Assembly: GCF_002091715.1 (NCBI RefSeq)
Contig: NZ_BDAG01000034.1
Location: 22,592 to 86,591 of the forward strand
Length of the DNA stretch: 64,000 bases
DNA from: Pseudomonas migulae NBRC 103157
Lineage (GTDB): Bacteria > Pseudomonadota > Gammaproteobacteria > Pseudomonadales > Pseudomonadaceae
Direction: 5' to 3'
Below the pieces are notes generated by a model. The model searched no databases. It was not told where the DNA came from and saw only the letters and a list, made by a program, of their open reading frames with translations. This document shows, in pieces, positions 1 through 8,216 of this stretch; position 1 is the stretch's first letter; every line of letters begins with the position of its first letter. Position numbers and translations under genes: made by a program.

Positions 1-608
1 CAATCCTTGGCGAACCACAGCACGGTAATGCGCTTGCTTTGTGTCGGGTCGCGCACGCGCTCGACCTTGATCGCGTCGATCTGGCCAGCCTTGGTGTCGA
101 CTTTTTCCGAACCCAGCACGCGGAAGTCGTAGGTATCGACTTCACCATCATCGACCACCTGATAGCTCATGCTTTTTTTGCCGGCGGCCACGTCGTGTTG
201 CAGGGCCAGCTGATAGGTGGATTTGTCGACCATGCCGCGGTTGAGCGGGATCTTGACCGCGTCGCCGCGATCGGTGCCGGTGACCATTTTGGCGGTCCAG
301 TCGAAATCCAGGTCAGCCTTTTTGGCTTTGCCCAGGCCACCGCGTTCAAAGTGGTAGGACTGTGGCAGCAGGGTGTCCTTGTCCAGGGTCAGGGTGCTTT
401 CTTCGGTCAGGCTGGCGATCATCATCGAGGCCTTGAAGCTGAGCTTCCAGACACCGTTGGCTTCCTTGGTCAGGCTGCGCTCGGCAGTGCCGCTCATTGG
501 AAGCTGCTTCCAGTCGGCGGTGTAGCTGGCGGAGAAAGGTTGAAGTTCTGTTGCCTGCGCAAAAGGCAGGGCAAGCAGAGCGCAAGCGAAGAGCAGGGCG
601 CGACGCAT
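1..608 (-). CDS. DUF3108 domain protein, C-terminus cut by window edge
   Basis: The minus-strand frame starts at the ATG at 606-608 and stays open to base 1, so only the N-terminal ~202 residues are visible. The first 19 residues (MRRALLFACALLALPFAQA) form a signal peptide with an Ala-x-Ala end, so the mature protein should be periplasmic or outer-membrane linked. The rest is rich in beta-type sequence with a KMVTGTDRGD-like turn and ends in VERVRDPTQSKRITVLWFAK, which fits the DUF3108 family. Function of that family is not established. It lies 8 bp downstream of purN on the same strand and probably shares its transcript; this neighbour order (DUF3108-purN-purM) is common in Pseudomonas. Confidence 0.85.
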   Translation of the reverse strand, partial: MRRALLFACALLALPFAQATELQPFSASYTADWKQLPMSGTAERSLTKEANGVWKLSFKASMMIASLTEESTLTLDKDTLLPQSYHFERGGLGKAKKADLDFDWTAKMVTGTDRGDAVKIPLNRGMVDKSTYQLALQHDVAAGKKSMSYQVVDDGEVDTYDFRVLGSEKVDTKAGQIDAIKVERVRDPTQSKRITVLWFAKD

Positions 609-616
609 AAAATCTC

Positions 617-1267
617 CTAGGTTCGAATCAAGTGGCCGCTGGCCGCGAGTAACTTGCCATCCAGTAAAGCACCTTGTTCGCCGAGTGATAAACGGCCTTC
701 GGCAAACCAGCGTACGGCCATCGGGTAGATCAGGTGTTCCTGGGTGTGAACTCGCTGCGCCAGACTCTGCGGCGAATCCTGCAACTCTACCGGTATTACT
801 GCCTGTACGACCAGTGGTCCGCCATCGAGTTCCTCGGTGACAAAGTGCACGGAACAGCCGTGTTCAGTGTCTCCGGCCTCCAGCGCGCGCTGATGGGTGT
901 GTAACCCTTTGTATTTGGGTAGCAGCGAGGGATGGATGTTGAGCAGGCGACCCGCGTAGTGGCGCACGAAGTCAGCGCTGAGGATGCGCATGAATCCGGC
1001 CAGGACCACGAGTTTGGGATTGAAGGTGTCGATCAGTTCGATCAGCGCGGCATCGAAGGCTTCGCGGCCTTCGAACGCCTTGTGATCCAGGGAGCGGGTG
1101 TCGATACCCGCCTCCCTGGCACGTTGCAGGCCGTAGGCGTCGGCGCGGTTGGAAATCACCGCGGCGATGCGGACCGGGCTGTCGCCGGTCCGCGTGCTGT
1201 CGATCAGGGCCTGCAAGTTACTGCCGGTGCCGGACAACAGCACCACCACATCACAGGTCTGAGACAT
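617..1267 (-). CDS. purN: Phosphoribosylglycinamide formyltransferase (GART)
   Basis: PurN transfers a formyl group from 10-formyl-THF to GAR in the third step of purine synthesis, in the cytosol. At 216 residues it is full length. Visible signatures are the phosphate-binding SGTGSNLQALID near residues 12-23, the catalytic NIHPSLLPKYKG around residue 110, and the HFVTEELDGGP loop that carries the catalytic Asp. A TTG three bases upstream is also in frame, but the ATG overlaps the purM stop as TGATG, which argues for translational coupling and was used as the start. It is co-transcribed with purM. Confidence 0.97.
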   Translation of the reverse strand: MSQTCDVVVLLSGTGSNLQALIDSTRTGDSPVRIAAVISNRADAYGLQRAREAGIDTRSLDHKAFEGREAFDAALIELIDTFNPKLVVLAGFMRILSADFVRHYAGRLLNIHPSLLPKYKGLHTHQRALEAGDTEHGCSVHFVTEELDGGPLVVQAVIPVELQDSPQSLAQRVHTQEHLIYPMAVRWFAEGRLSLGEQGALLDGKLLAASGHLIRT

Positions 1268-2325
1268 CAATGAGCCTTGAGGTTCTTCAGTTCAACCTGG
1301 GCCGCGCCTTCGGCAGCGGTGGCGATCTGGCCGATGACCCAAGGCTGCTCGCCGGCTTCACGCAGCACGTTCAGCGCGGTTTCGACGTGCTCTTGAGCCA
1401 CGCAGATCACCATGCCAACGCCGCAGTTCAGCACGCGGTGCATTTCGTTTTCGTCGACGTTGCCTTTCTCTTGCAGCCAGTCGAACACGGCAGGGCGAGT
1501 CCAGCTTGCAACGTCAACCACCGCTTGAGCGCCTTTTGGCAGCACGCGCGGGATGTTGTCCAGCAGGCCGCCACCGGTGATGTGGGCCATGGCTTTGACT
1601 GCGCCGGTTTCCTTGATCAGTTTCAACAGCGGTTTCACGTAGATGCGGGTCGGGGCCATCAGCAGGTCGGTCAGCGGCTTGCCGTCGAGCTGGATGTTTT
1701 CGATGTCGGCACCGGACACTTCGATGATCTTGCGGATCAGCGAGTAGCCGTTGGAGTGCGGGCCGGAAGACGGCAGGGCGAGCAGGGCATCGCCGGCAGC
1801 GACTTTGGAACCGTCGATGATTTCGGATTTTTCCACGACGCCGACGCAGAAGCCGGCCAGGTCGTAGTCTTCGCCTTCGTACATGCCCGGCATTTCAGCG
1901 GTTTCACCGCCGACCAGGGAGCAGCCGGACAGTTCGCAGCCTGCGCCGATGCCGGTCACGACCTGGGTCGCGGTTTCGACGTTCAGTTTGCCGGTGGCGT
2001 AGTAGTCCAGGAAGAACAGCGGCTCGGCGCCGCAGACCACCAGGTCGTTCACGCACATGGCCACCAGGTCGATGCCGATGCTGTCGTGCTTGTTCAGGTT
2101 CAGCGCCAGACGCAGCTTGGTGCCGACGCCGTCAGTGCCGGAAACCAGCACTGGCTGCTTGTAGCCGGCCGGGATTTCGCAGAGGGCGCCAAAACCGCCC
2201 AGGCCGCCCATGACTTCCGGGCGCGCAGTGCGCTTGGCGACGCTCTTGATGCGTTCGACCAATGCTTCACCGGCGTCGATGTCTACACCGGCGTCCTTGT
2301 AGCTCAGGGAGGGTTGCTTGCTCAT
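1267..2325 (-). CDS. purM: Phosphoribosylformylglycinamidine cyclo-ligase (AIR synthetase)
   Basis: PurM closes the imidazole ring, converting FGAM to AIR with ATP. The 352-residue product matches the family length and has GGFGALCEIP, the GTDGVGTKLRLA loop and a SNGYSLIRK segment typical of AIR synthetase. The open frame extends 115 codons further upstream, but that extension has no family similarity and MSKQPSLSYKDAG is the usual Pseudomonas N-terminus, so the ATG at 2323-2325 was chosen. The stop overlaps the purN start by one base. It diverges from the DUF2066 gene across a 384-bp spacer. Confidence 0.97.
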   Translation of the reverse strand: MSKQPSLSYKDAGVDIDAGEALVERIKSVAKRTARPEVMGGLGGFGALCEIPAGYKQPVLVSGTDGVGTKLRLALNLNKHDSIGIDLVAMCVNDLVVCGAEPLFFLDYYATGKLNVETATQVVTGIGAGCELSGCSLVGGETAEMPGMYEGEDYDLAGFCVGVVEKSEIIDGSKVAAGDALLALPSSGPHSNGYSLIRKIIEVSGADIENIQLDGKPLTDLLMAPTRIYVKPLLKLIKETGAVKAMAHITGGGLLDNIPRVLPKGAQAVVDVASWTRPAVFDWLQEKGNVDENEMHRVLNCGVGMVICVAQEHVETALNVLREAGEQPWVIGQIATAAEGAAQVELKNLKAH

Positions 2326-2709
2326 GATCCAGGCCTTTAGGGGGGATTCAGGGGTAACGACCGAGTCCAGTGGGACCGCCGAAACAAACGAAGGGCATGT
2401 GCCTTGCGCGAATTTCAGGGTGCCCGGCTGTTGCCGGTCTGCGAAGGCGCGCGATTTTATCAGGCTTGAGGGGCAGCGGCCATCCTCAGGCCGACAGCAG
2501 GGGCATATCGATACAAAAAAACCGTTATTGCCCGTGTTGGTCGCCTCCCGCTTGGCTGTATAAGGTATCGCGATTATCCGTCTATCGTTATGGCAGTGCG
2601 AAAAACTTAACCGGGACGTGTGAATGTTTTGCGTGGGGCGATGGTCACAGCCTTGCCCGATTATCTTCATGCGGTCAGTTCCAGCCGCTCTTGTCGTCAG
2701 GAATCCTCC
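2326..2709. promoter_or_regulatory. Divergent purM / DUF2066 intergenic region
   Basis: This 384-bp spacer has no credible gene; short frames in it are extensions of the flanking genes. It must hold promoters in both directions. On the plus strand TTGGTC (2537-2542) and TATAAG (2559-2564) are separated by 16 bp and form a reasonable sigma-70 promoter for the DUF2066 gene. On the minus strand a GATAAAAT-like -10 (about 2453-2460) could serve purM. No purine riboswitch or clear repressor palindrome was recognised. Confidence 0.5.
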
Positions 2710-3768
2710 ATGCGTTTTTTCAGATCATTGTTTGTGGGTTGTTTGTCTCTGGTCAGCCTGGTGAGTCATGCCGAAACGGTCAAAAGCCTTTATCAGGTGC
2801 GCGAGCCTGTCACCAGCCAGGCGCCAGAGGAGCGTGATCAAGCCACCCAGCGTGCGCTCGACACGCTGGTGCTGCGCCTGACCGGCGATCCCAAGGCTGT
2901 GCAAAGTCCGGGGTTGGCCGCCATTCGCAAGGACCCGCAGCAGATCATCAGCCAGTACGGTTTCGAAGCCGGCCCGCCGGAAGTGCTGAAGGTGGATTTC
3001 GACCCGGCCAGCACCGAGCAGGCGTTGCGCCGTGCCGGGCTGTCATTGTGGGGCGCGAACCGGCCATCGATTCTGACGTGGTGGCTGAACGACTCGACCG
3101 AAGGTTCGAGTCTGGTGGGTGATGGCCAGGCCAGCGCGGCGCCACTGCGTCGCGCGGCACAGCACCGTGGTCTGCCACTGCGGCTGCCACTGGCGGACCT
3201 GAGCGAGCAACTGGTCGCCACCGCGCCGAATCTTGAAGGCACCGATGCGGCGCCCCTGCGCGGCGCATCGGATCGTTACAATGCCGACGCCTTGCTGGCC
3301 GTGCATGCCCGTGAAGAGAGTGGTCAGTGGCAGGCAAAATGGCATCTGTGGCTGGGCGACCAGAAAGAAGCGGGCAGCGTGCAGGGCGCGGATCAGGCCG
3401 CTGTCGCCGATGCGGTACTGCTCGCGGTCAGCCAGCGACTGGCACCACGCTTTGTGGTCAAGCCCGGAAGTTCGGGCGAGCAGCTGCTGGAAGTGCAGGG
3501 CATGAATCTGGAGCGTTATGCGACGCTTGGGCGTTTGCTGGAACCGTTTGGCGCGCGCCTGCAAAGTGTTGACGCTGACCGGATTCTCTACCGGGTCAAT
3601 GGCAGCGCCGAGCAGTTGCGGTCGCAGTTGTCGCTGGCGAAGTTGCAAGAGGTTCCGGCGGGTGAAGCCCCGGCGCCGACCGTGCCTGTCCAGCCGGTGG
3701 CAGAGGGCTCGGCGACTGTTGTCGCGCCACCGCCTGCACCGGTGCCGCAGTTGCGTTTCCGTTGGTAA
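2710..3768 (+). CDS. Secreted DUF2066 domain protein
   Basis: This 352-residue protein begins with a cleavable signal peptide (MRFFRSLFVGCLSLVSLVSHA, predicted cut before E23), so it acts outside the cytoplasm. The body, with ERDQATQRALDTLVLRLTGD near residues 36-55, matches DUF2066, a family of unknown function conserved beside purM in gammaproteobacteria. The last ~40 residues are rich in Pro, Ala and Val and look disordered. The frame opens 30 codons earlier, but the ATG at 2710 gives the signal peptide directly at the N-terminus. A PerM-type gene follows 38 bp downstream and is probably in the same operon. Confidence 0.85.
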   Translation: MRFFRSLFVGCLSLVSLVSHAETVKSLYQVREPVTSQAPEERDQATQRALDTLVLRLTGDPKAVQSPGLAAIRKDPQQIISQYGFEAGPPEVLKVDFDPASTEQALRRAGLSLWGANRPSILTWWLNDSTEGSSLVGDGQASAAPLRRAAQHRGLPLRLPLADLSEQLVATAPNLEGTDAAPLRGASDRYNADALLAVHAREESGQWQAKWHLWLGDQKEAGSVQGADQAAVADAVLLAVSQRLAPRFVVKPGSSGEQLLEVQGMNLERYATLGRLLEPFGARLQSVDADRILYRVNGSAEQLRSQLSLAKLQEVPAGEAPAPTVPVQPVAEGSATVVAPPPAPVPQLRFRW

Positions 3769-3806
3769 GGCTTTCTTTCTTTATATAGATGCAAATGGAG
3801 TGGTAC

Positions 3807-4880
3807 ATGGCCGATACGCGGCGTTGGTTCTGGTTGGGTGGGGTGGTTCTGCTCTGCGCGTTTATCTGGCTGTTGCATCCGATTCTGACGCCGTTTCTTG
3901 TGGCGTTGCTGTTGGCATATTTGTTCGATCCGCTGGTGGATCGGCTGGAAAAGGCCGGCCTGTCCCGGACCTGGGGCGTGGTGGCGGTGTTCGCGCTGTT
4001 CACCTTGATCTTCACCACGTTGCTGCTGGTGCTGGTGCCGATGCTCGCCAAGCAGTTGTTTCGCCTGTACGAGCTGGCGCCGCAGATGCTCGACTGGTTG
4101 CAGCACACCGCATTGCCGTGGGCGCAATCGAAATTCGGGCTGTCGGACGGTTTCTGGAAGTTCGACAAGCTTAAAGCGGCGATCAGCGAACACATGGGGC
4201 AGACCACCGACATCGTGGGCGTGGTGCTGAGTCAGGCCACTGCATCCGGTCTTGCGTTGATCGGTTGGCTGGCCAATCTGGTGCTGATCCCGGTCGTGAG
4301 CTTCTATCTATTGCGGGACTGGGACCTGATGGTGGCCAAGATCCGCAGCCTGCTACCCCGTGACCGTGAAGAGCGCGTGGTGATCCTGGCAGGCGAATGC
4401 CATGAAGTGCTTGGTGCGTTCGTGCGCGGGCAATTGCTGGTGATGGTGGCGCTGGGTGTCATCTATTCGGCAGGGCTGATGCTGGTCGGGCTGGAACTGG
4501 GGCTGTTGATCGGGATGATTGCCGGTCTGGCGGCGATTGTGCCGTACATGGGGTTTGTCATCGGGATTGGCGCGGCGCTGATTGCCGGCCTGTTCCAGTT
4601 TGGTGGCGACTTGTACCCAATGGTTGGCATCGTTGCGGTGTTCATGGTTGGCCAGGCGCTGGAGGGCATGGTGCTGACGCCGTTGCTGGTGGGCGACCGC
4701 ATCGGTCTGCACCCGGTGGCGGTGATCTTTGCGATTCTGGCCGGTGGTGAGCTGTTCGGTTTTACCGGCGTGCTGCTGGCGCTCCCTGTGGCGGCGGTGA
4801 TTATGGTGCTGGTGCGCCATGTGCATGATTTGTATAAAGATTCTGATATCTACGGCGGCGTCGACGAACCTGAGCTCTAG
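3807..4880 (+). CDS. AI-2E family (PerM-like) membrane transporter
   Basis: The 357-residue product is an integral inner-membrane protein with about eight hydrophobic segments: two at the N-terminus, one around residues 60-85, then a cluster in the C-terminal half. Features of the AI-2E transporter/PerM family include ILTPFLVALLLAYLFDPLVD near the N-terminus and the long C-terminal helical bundle with PYMGFVIGIGAAL and LVGDRIGLHPVAVIF. The substrate cannot be read from sequence; family members have been linked to autoinducer-2 or cation export. The ATG at 3807 has GGAG seven bases upstream, better than the in-frame ATG at 3789. Located between DUF2066 and hda as in other pseudomonads. Confidence 0.88.
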   Translation: MADTRRWFWLGGVVLLCAFIWLLHPILTPFLVALLLAYLFDPLVDRLEKAGLSRTWGVVAVFALFTLIFTTLLLVLVPMLAKQLFRLYELAPQMLDWLQHTALPWAQSKFGLSDGFWKFDKLKAAISEHMGQTTDIVGVVLSQATASGLALIGWLANLVLIPVVSFYLLRDWDLMVAKIRSLLPRDREERVVILAGECHEVLGAFVRGQLLVMVALGVIYSAGLMLVGLELGLLIGMIAGLAAIVPYMGFVIGIGAALIAGLFQFGGDLYPMVGIVAVFMVGQALEGMVLTPLLVGDRIGLHPVAVIFAILAGGELFGFTGVLLALPVAAVIMVLVRHVHDLYKDSDIYGGVDEPEL

Positions 4881-5110
4881 AGGTCGCCGATGACGCATTG
4901 CGGGCGGCCTGGTTCAGTGACAGGCTGGCCCGTGTCCCATGGGCGGCTGTCACATACGCCGCCAAAGAAACGCACATGAAACCGGGGCGATAACGCAAAC
5001 CTTTGATTTTGCTTATGGTCTGTCGCATTGTGCGGTCAGCTTCACGGGTATAAACTTCGCACACTTTACACAGAGGCCACTAACGGTTCCTTTGGAACTG
5101 TTCAGTCAGC

Positions 5111-5815
5111 ATGAAACCGATTCAGCTGCCCCTAGGTGTGCGTCTGCGTGATGACGCTACCTTTATCAATTACTACCCAGGCGCCAATGCCGCTGCACTC
5201 GGCTATGTCGAGCGGCTGTGCGAAGCCGACGCCGGCTGGACCGAGAGCCTGATTTACCTCTGGGGCAAGCACGGGGTAGGGCGTACGCATTTGTTGCAGG
5301 CAGCCTGCTTGCGCTTCGAGCAGATGGGTGAGCCGGCGGTGTATCTGCCACTGGCCGAGTTGATGGATCGCGGCACCGAAATTCTCGACAACCTCGAACA
5401 GTACGAACTGGTCTGCCTGGATGATCTGCAGGCGGTTGCTGGCAAGGCGGACTGGGAAGAGGCGTTGTTCCATCTGTTCAATCGCCTGCGTGACAGCGGT
5501 CGGCGCCTGCTGATTGCAGCATCGACGTCACCGCGCGAATTGCCGGTGAAGCTGGCGGACCTGAAATCCCGTCTCACGCTGGCACTGATCTTCCAGATGC
5601 GACCGCTGTCCGACGAAGACAAATTGCGCGCCCTTCAACTGCGTGCGTCTCGTCGTGGATTGCACCTGACCGATGAAGTCGGGCATTTTATTCTGACCCG
5701 TGGCACTCGCAGCATGAGTGCGCTTTTCGAGCTGCTTGAGCGTCTCGATCAGGCCTCCCTTCAAGCTCAGCGCAAGCTGACCATTCCGTTTCTGAAGGAG
5801 ACTCTGGGCTGGTAA
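5111..5815 (+). CDS. hda: DnaA regulatory inactivator Hda
   Basis: Hda is a DnaA-homologous AAA+ protein that, with the DNA-loaded beta clamp, stimulates ATP hydrolysis by DnaA and prevents re-initiation. At 234 residues it has the usual length. The N-terminus QLPLGVRLRD resembles the clamp-binding motif QL[SP]LP of Hda; the P-loop equivalent WGKHGVGRTHLLQA is near residues 50-63, with a Walker B-like LVCLDDLQAV around residue 100 and an ASTSPRELP sensor-type segment near residues 136-144. It lacks the DNA-binding domain of DnaA, which separates it from dnaA. A 230-bp spacer from the upstream gene suggests its own promoter. Confidence 0.95.
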   Translation: MKPIQLPLGVRLRDDATFINYYPGANAAALGYVERLCEADAGWTESLIYLWGKHGVGRTHLLQAACLRFEQMGEPAVYLPLAELMDRGTEILDNLEQYELVCLDDLQAVAGKADWEEALFHLFNRLRDSGRRLLIAASTSPRELPVKLADLKSRLTLALIFQMRPLSDEDKLRALQLRASRRGLHLTDEVGHFILTRGTRSMSALFELLERLDQASLQAQRKLTIPFLKETLGW

Positions 5816-6028
5816 AAGCCAAGCCCTGCAAGGTTTTTGGCATTTTTCAGGCGCCAAAAAGTGCGCTTTCCTACGGGGTGTAGGTCGCGCAAGCGTCTAA
5901 ATGGGGCTTAAGCGCTTAGATGGAAACGCGAAACCGGAAAGTCACATAAAGTTCGATTGAATTTGCAAATGAGGATGATAGCGGGCATAGTCTCGGCTTC
6001 TTTACAACTATCAGCCACGGTCGTGCCC

Positions 6029-6655
6029 ATGCTAAATCGCTTTGCACCCCTCGTGCCTCTCGCACTCGTCACCCTGTTGTTCGGTTGCGCTGCCCACTCT
6101 CCAGTGTCGGAGCAAGCGCCTCAACAGCAGGTTAAAAATTCTGTTACTGCGCAATCCTCTTCCGTTCTTTTCCAGGAAGAGCTGGCCACCGATAAAGAAC
6201 TGGCAGACTTCGCTGACGGCAAGTCCTACCAGCTTCCGGTTCTGGCCGACAGCATCCTCGAACGTGGCATGTCCCTGATCGGTACCCGTTACCGTTTCGG
6301 CGGCACCTCCGAGGCTGGCTTCGATTGCAGCGGTTTCATCGGTTATCTGTTCCGTGAAGAAGCCGGCATGAACCTGCCGCGTTCCACTCGCGAAATGATC
6401 AACGTGGACGCGCCGCTGGTTGCTCGTAGCGCGCTCAAACCGGGCGATCTGCTGTTCTTCGCCACCAACGGCCGTCGCGGTCGTGTCAGTCACGCGGGGA
6501 TCTACCTCGGTGACAACCAGTTCATCCACTCCAGCAGCCGCAAAAGCGGTGGTGTCCGGGTCGATAGCCTGGGCGACAGCTACTGGAGCAAGACCTTCAT
6601 TGAAGCCAAGCGCGCACTCGCGATGGCCCCGACCGTGGTCACGGCTCGCAAGTAA
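6029..6655 (+). CDS. C40 family (NlpC/P60) peptidase lipoprotein
   Basis: This is a 208-residue cell-wall hydrolase of the NlpC/P60 type, which cleaves peptide stems of peptidoglycan. The chosen start gives MLNRFAPLVPLALVTLLFGCAAH, a lipoprotein signal with lipobox LFGC; the frame runs 24 codons further upstream. The catalytic domain fills the C-terminal two thirds: the Cys nucleophile lies in FDCSGFIGYLF, and the His in VSHAGIYLGDNQFIH. About 70 residues between the lipobox and the domain may be a spacer. The next gene is a shorter paralogue with the same motif set. Confidence 0.9.
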   Translation: MLNRFAPLVPLALVTLLFGCAAHSPVSEQAPQQQVKNSVTAQSSSVLFQEELATDKELADFADGKSYQLPVLADSILERGMSLIGTRYRFGGTSEAGFDCSGFIGYLFREEAGMNLPRSTREMINVDAPLVARSALKPGDLLFFATNGRRGRVSHAGIYLGDNQFIHSSSRKSGGVRVDSLGDSYWSKTFIEAKRALAMAPTVVTARK

Positions 6656-6745
6656 TGCATCAACTTGTCGCCACTTCAGTGGCGACAAAAAGCCTCTCTG
6701 CAACAGAGTAGGCGGACAGTTTGTAAGGCGAACTTAAAGTCTTAC

Positions 6746-6773
6746 TTGAAGTTTGCCGCATAGCCGCTAGAAT
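6746..6773 (+). promoter_or_regulatory. Candidate sigma-70 promoter between the two NlpC/P60 genes
   Basis: TTGAAG at 6746-6751 and TAGAAT at 6768-6773 are separated by 16 bp, a good sigma-70 arrangement. Transcription would start near 6780 and run straight into the terminator-like hairpin at 6795-6828 before reaching the second NlpC/P60 gene at 6878. Confidence 0.55.
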
Positions 6774-6794
6774 CCTGATCTATTATTGATGGCA

Positions 6795-6828
6795 AACCGC
6801 CTGCGTCCTGCGCAGGCGGTTTTCTTTT
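6795..6828 (+). terminator. Intrinsic terminator or attenuator
   Basis: AACCGCCTGCG (6795-6805) pairs perfectly with CGCAGGCGGTT (6811-6821) across a 5-base loop and is followed by a T-rich run. It could end the upstream gene, but it lies downstream of a good promoter (6746-6773) and 50 bp before the next gene. A second small hairpin (TTCTGCC/GGCAGAA) follows at about 6827-6846. Confidence 0.7.
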
Positions 6829-6877
6829 CTGCCCTGTCGGCAGAAAAAAGCCGCAGCCAGATCAGGATGTTCTGCTT

Positions 6878-7414
6878 ATGACGATGTCGGCCCGCCTCGC
6901 ACTCATGTTCTTCGCAGCGCTGCTCAGCGCCTGCGCCAGCCGTACACCGCCGCCTGCGCCGGTGGTTCGCGCGCCGATTGTCTTCGGTTCACCCCAACCT
7001 TTTTCGCCTGAGGCCGAAGATGTGCTGTTTCGCGCGTTGGGCCTGGTCGGCACGCCTTATCGCTGGGGCGGCAATACGCCCGATTCCGGGTTCGATTGCA
7101 GCGGCCTGATCGGTTACGTCTACCGTGACGTCACCGGCATCTCTCTGCCGCGCACTACCCGCGAGATGATCAGCATGCAAGCGGCCAATGTCGGCAAGGA
7201 AGGCCTGCAAACCGGCGACCTGATTTTCTTTGCCACCAATGGCGGCTCTCAGGTCAGCCACGCCGGGATCTACGTCGGTGAAGGCCGCTTCGTCCATGCG
7301 CCGGCCACGGGTGGCACGGTGAAGCTCGACAGCTTGTCCAAAGCTTATTGGCAGAAAGCCTACCTCAGCGCCAAGCGTGTCCTGCAACCTGAGCATCTGG
7401 CGCGCAACCCTTAA
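6878..7414 (+). CDS. C40 family (NlpC/P60) peptidase lipoprotein, second copy
   Basis: This 178-residue protein is a paralogue of the gene ending at 6655. It starts MTMSARLALMFFAALLSACAS, a lipoprotein signal with lipobox LSAC, so it should be membrane anchored and periplasmic. A short Pro-rich linker leads into an NlpC/P60 domain with Cys in FDCSGLIGYVYRD and His in VSHAGIYVGEGRFVHAP. The two copies keep the same core blocks (RFGG/RWGG, FDCSG, LPR[ST]TREM[IN], GDL[LI]FFATNG). The spacer between them holds its own promoter and terminator, so the pair need not be co-expressed. Confidence 0.9.
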   Translation: MTMSARLALMFFAALLSACASRTPPPAPVVRAPIVFGSPQPFSPEAEDVLFRALGLVGTPYRWGGNTPDSGFDCSGLIGYVYRDVTGISLPRTTREMISMQAANVGKEGLQTGDLIFFATNGGSQVSHAGIYVGEGRFVHAPATGGTVKLDSLSKAYWQKAYLSAKRVLQPEHLARNP

Positions 7415-7429
7415 TTCGCAGAGGTCGTC

Positions 7430-8101
7430 ATGACCGCTCGGACACTCAATCTCGACGATTCCCTGTATCAATACCTGCTCGACGTTTCCCTGAGGGAAAC
7501 GCCGCTGCTCAAGCGTTTGCGCGATGAAACCCAGGCGCTGCCGATGGCACGCTGGCAGGTGGCCCCGGAGCAGGGGCAATTCCTCGCATTGCTAGTGAAA
7601 CTCACCGGCGCCAGGCGCTTGCTGGAAGTCGGCACCTTCACCGGTTACAGCGCGTTGTGCATGGCGGCGGCGTTGCCGGAGGACGGTTCACTAATCTGCT
7701 GTGACATTCCTGGTGACTACAACGCCACGGCGCGCAGTTACTGGCAGGAAGCAGGGCTCGCCGAACGAATTGACCTGCGCCTGGCGCCTGCGCTGGAAAC
7801 CTTGGGTCAGTTGGATCAGCCCGGACAATTCGATTTGATTTTCATTGATGCCGACAAGGCGAACTATCCAGCCTACCTGGAGCATGCGCTGCGTTTGCTG
7901 CGTGGCGGAGGCCTGGCGGTGTTCGATAACACGCTGTGGAGCGGGCGGGTGCTTGAGCAGAATCCTGAGAGCGAAGACACCCGAGCCATCCAGGCGCTCA
8001 ATCTCGCCTTGAAGGATGACTCGCGTGTGGATCTGTCGTTGTTGCCTGTAGGAGACGGTTTAACGCTGTGTCGCAAAAAGGTAGGCACTACACCGATCTA
8101 A
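7430..8101 (+). CDS. SAM-dependent O-methyltransferase (caffeoyl-CoA OMT type)
   Basis: The 223-residue product belongs to the class I SAM methyltransferases of the O-methyltransferase family 3 (CCoAOMT-like). The SAM-binding motif I is LLEVGTFTGYSALCMA near residues 64-79, with LICCDIPGD as the acidic motif and FIDADKANYPAYL carrying metal-binding Asp residues of the family. DNTLWSGRVL and the KDDSRVDLSLLPVGDG segment complete the fold. Substrate is unknown; many bacterial members methylate catechols. It is 15 bp downstream of the NlpC/P60 gene and its stop codon abuts a REPIN. Confidence 0.9.
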   Translation: MTARTLNLDDSLYQYLLDVSLRETPLLKRLRDETQALPMARWQVAPEQGQFLALLVKLTGARRLLEVGTFTGYSALCMAAALPEDGSLICCDIPGDYNATARSYWQEAGLAERIDLRLAPALETLGQLDQPGQFDLIFIDADKANYPAYLEHALRLLRGGGLAVFDNTLWSGRVLEQNPESEDTRAIQALNLALKDDSRVDLSLLPVGDGLTLCRKKVGTTPI

Positions 8102-8191
8102 TGTGGGAGCGGGCTTGCTCGCGAATGCGTCATAACATTCAACTTCAATGTTGACTGTCGGTCAGCATTCGCGAGCAAGCCCGCTCCCACA
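8102..8191. repeat. REPIN (paired REP, family A)
   Basis: Two 27-bp arms (8102-8128 and 8165-8191) are perfect reverse complements around a 36-bp spacer. The core is GGAGCGGGCTTGCTCGCGAA, the commonest REP type in this window. The first arm begins immediately after the methyltransferase stop codon; the second ends 25 bp before the stop of the convergent sugar dehydrogenase, so it may act as a bidirectional 3' end structure. Confidence 0.9.
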
Positions 8192-8216
8192 TTTGTTATG
8201 TATTGGCGGTTCGAGA

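Noticed and set aside
6665..6688. Terminator hairpin TTGTCGCCACT/AGTGGCGACAA after the first NlpC/P60 gene
   Set aside because: The stem is good but is followed by A residues, not T, on the plus strand, and has no T-run after it on the minus strand either.
8102..8191. CRISPR-like short repeats
   Set aside because: The repeats are inverted pairs scattered singly between genes, not tandem direct repeats with unique spacers, and no cas gene is present.
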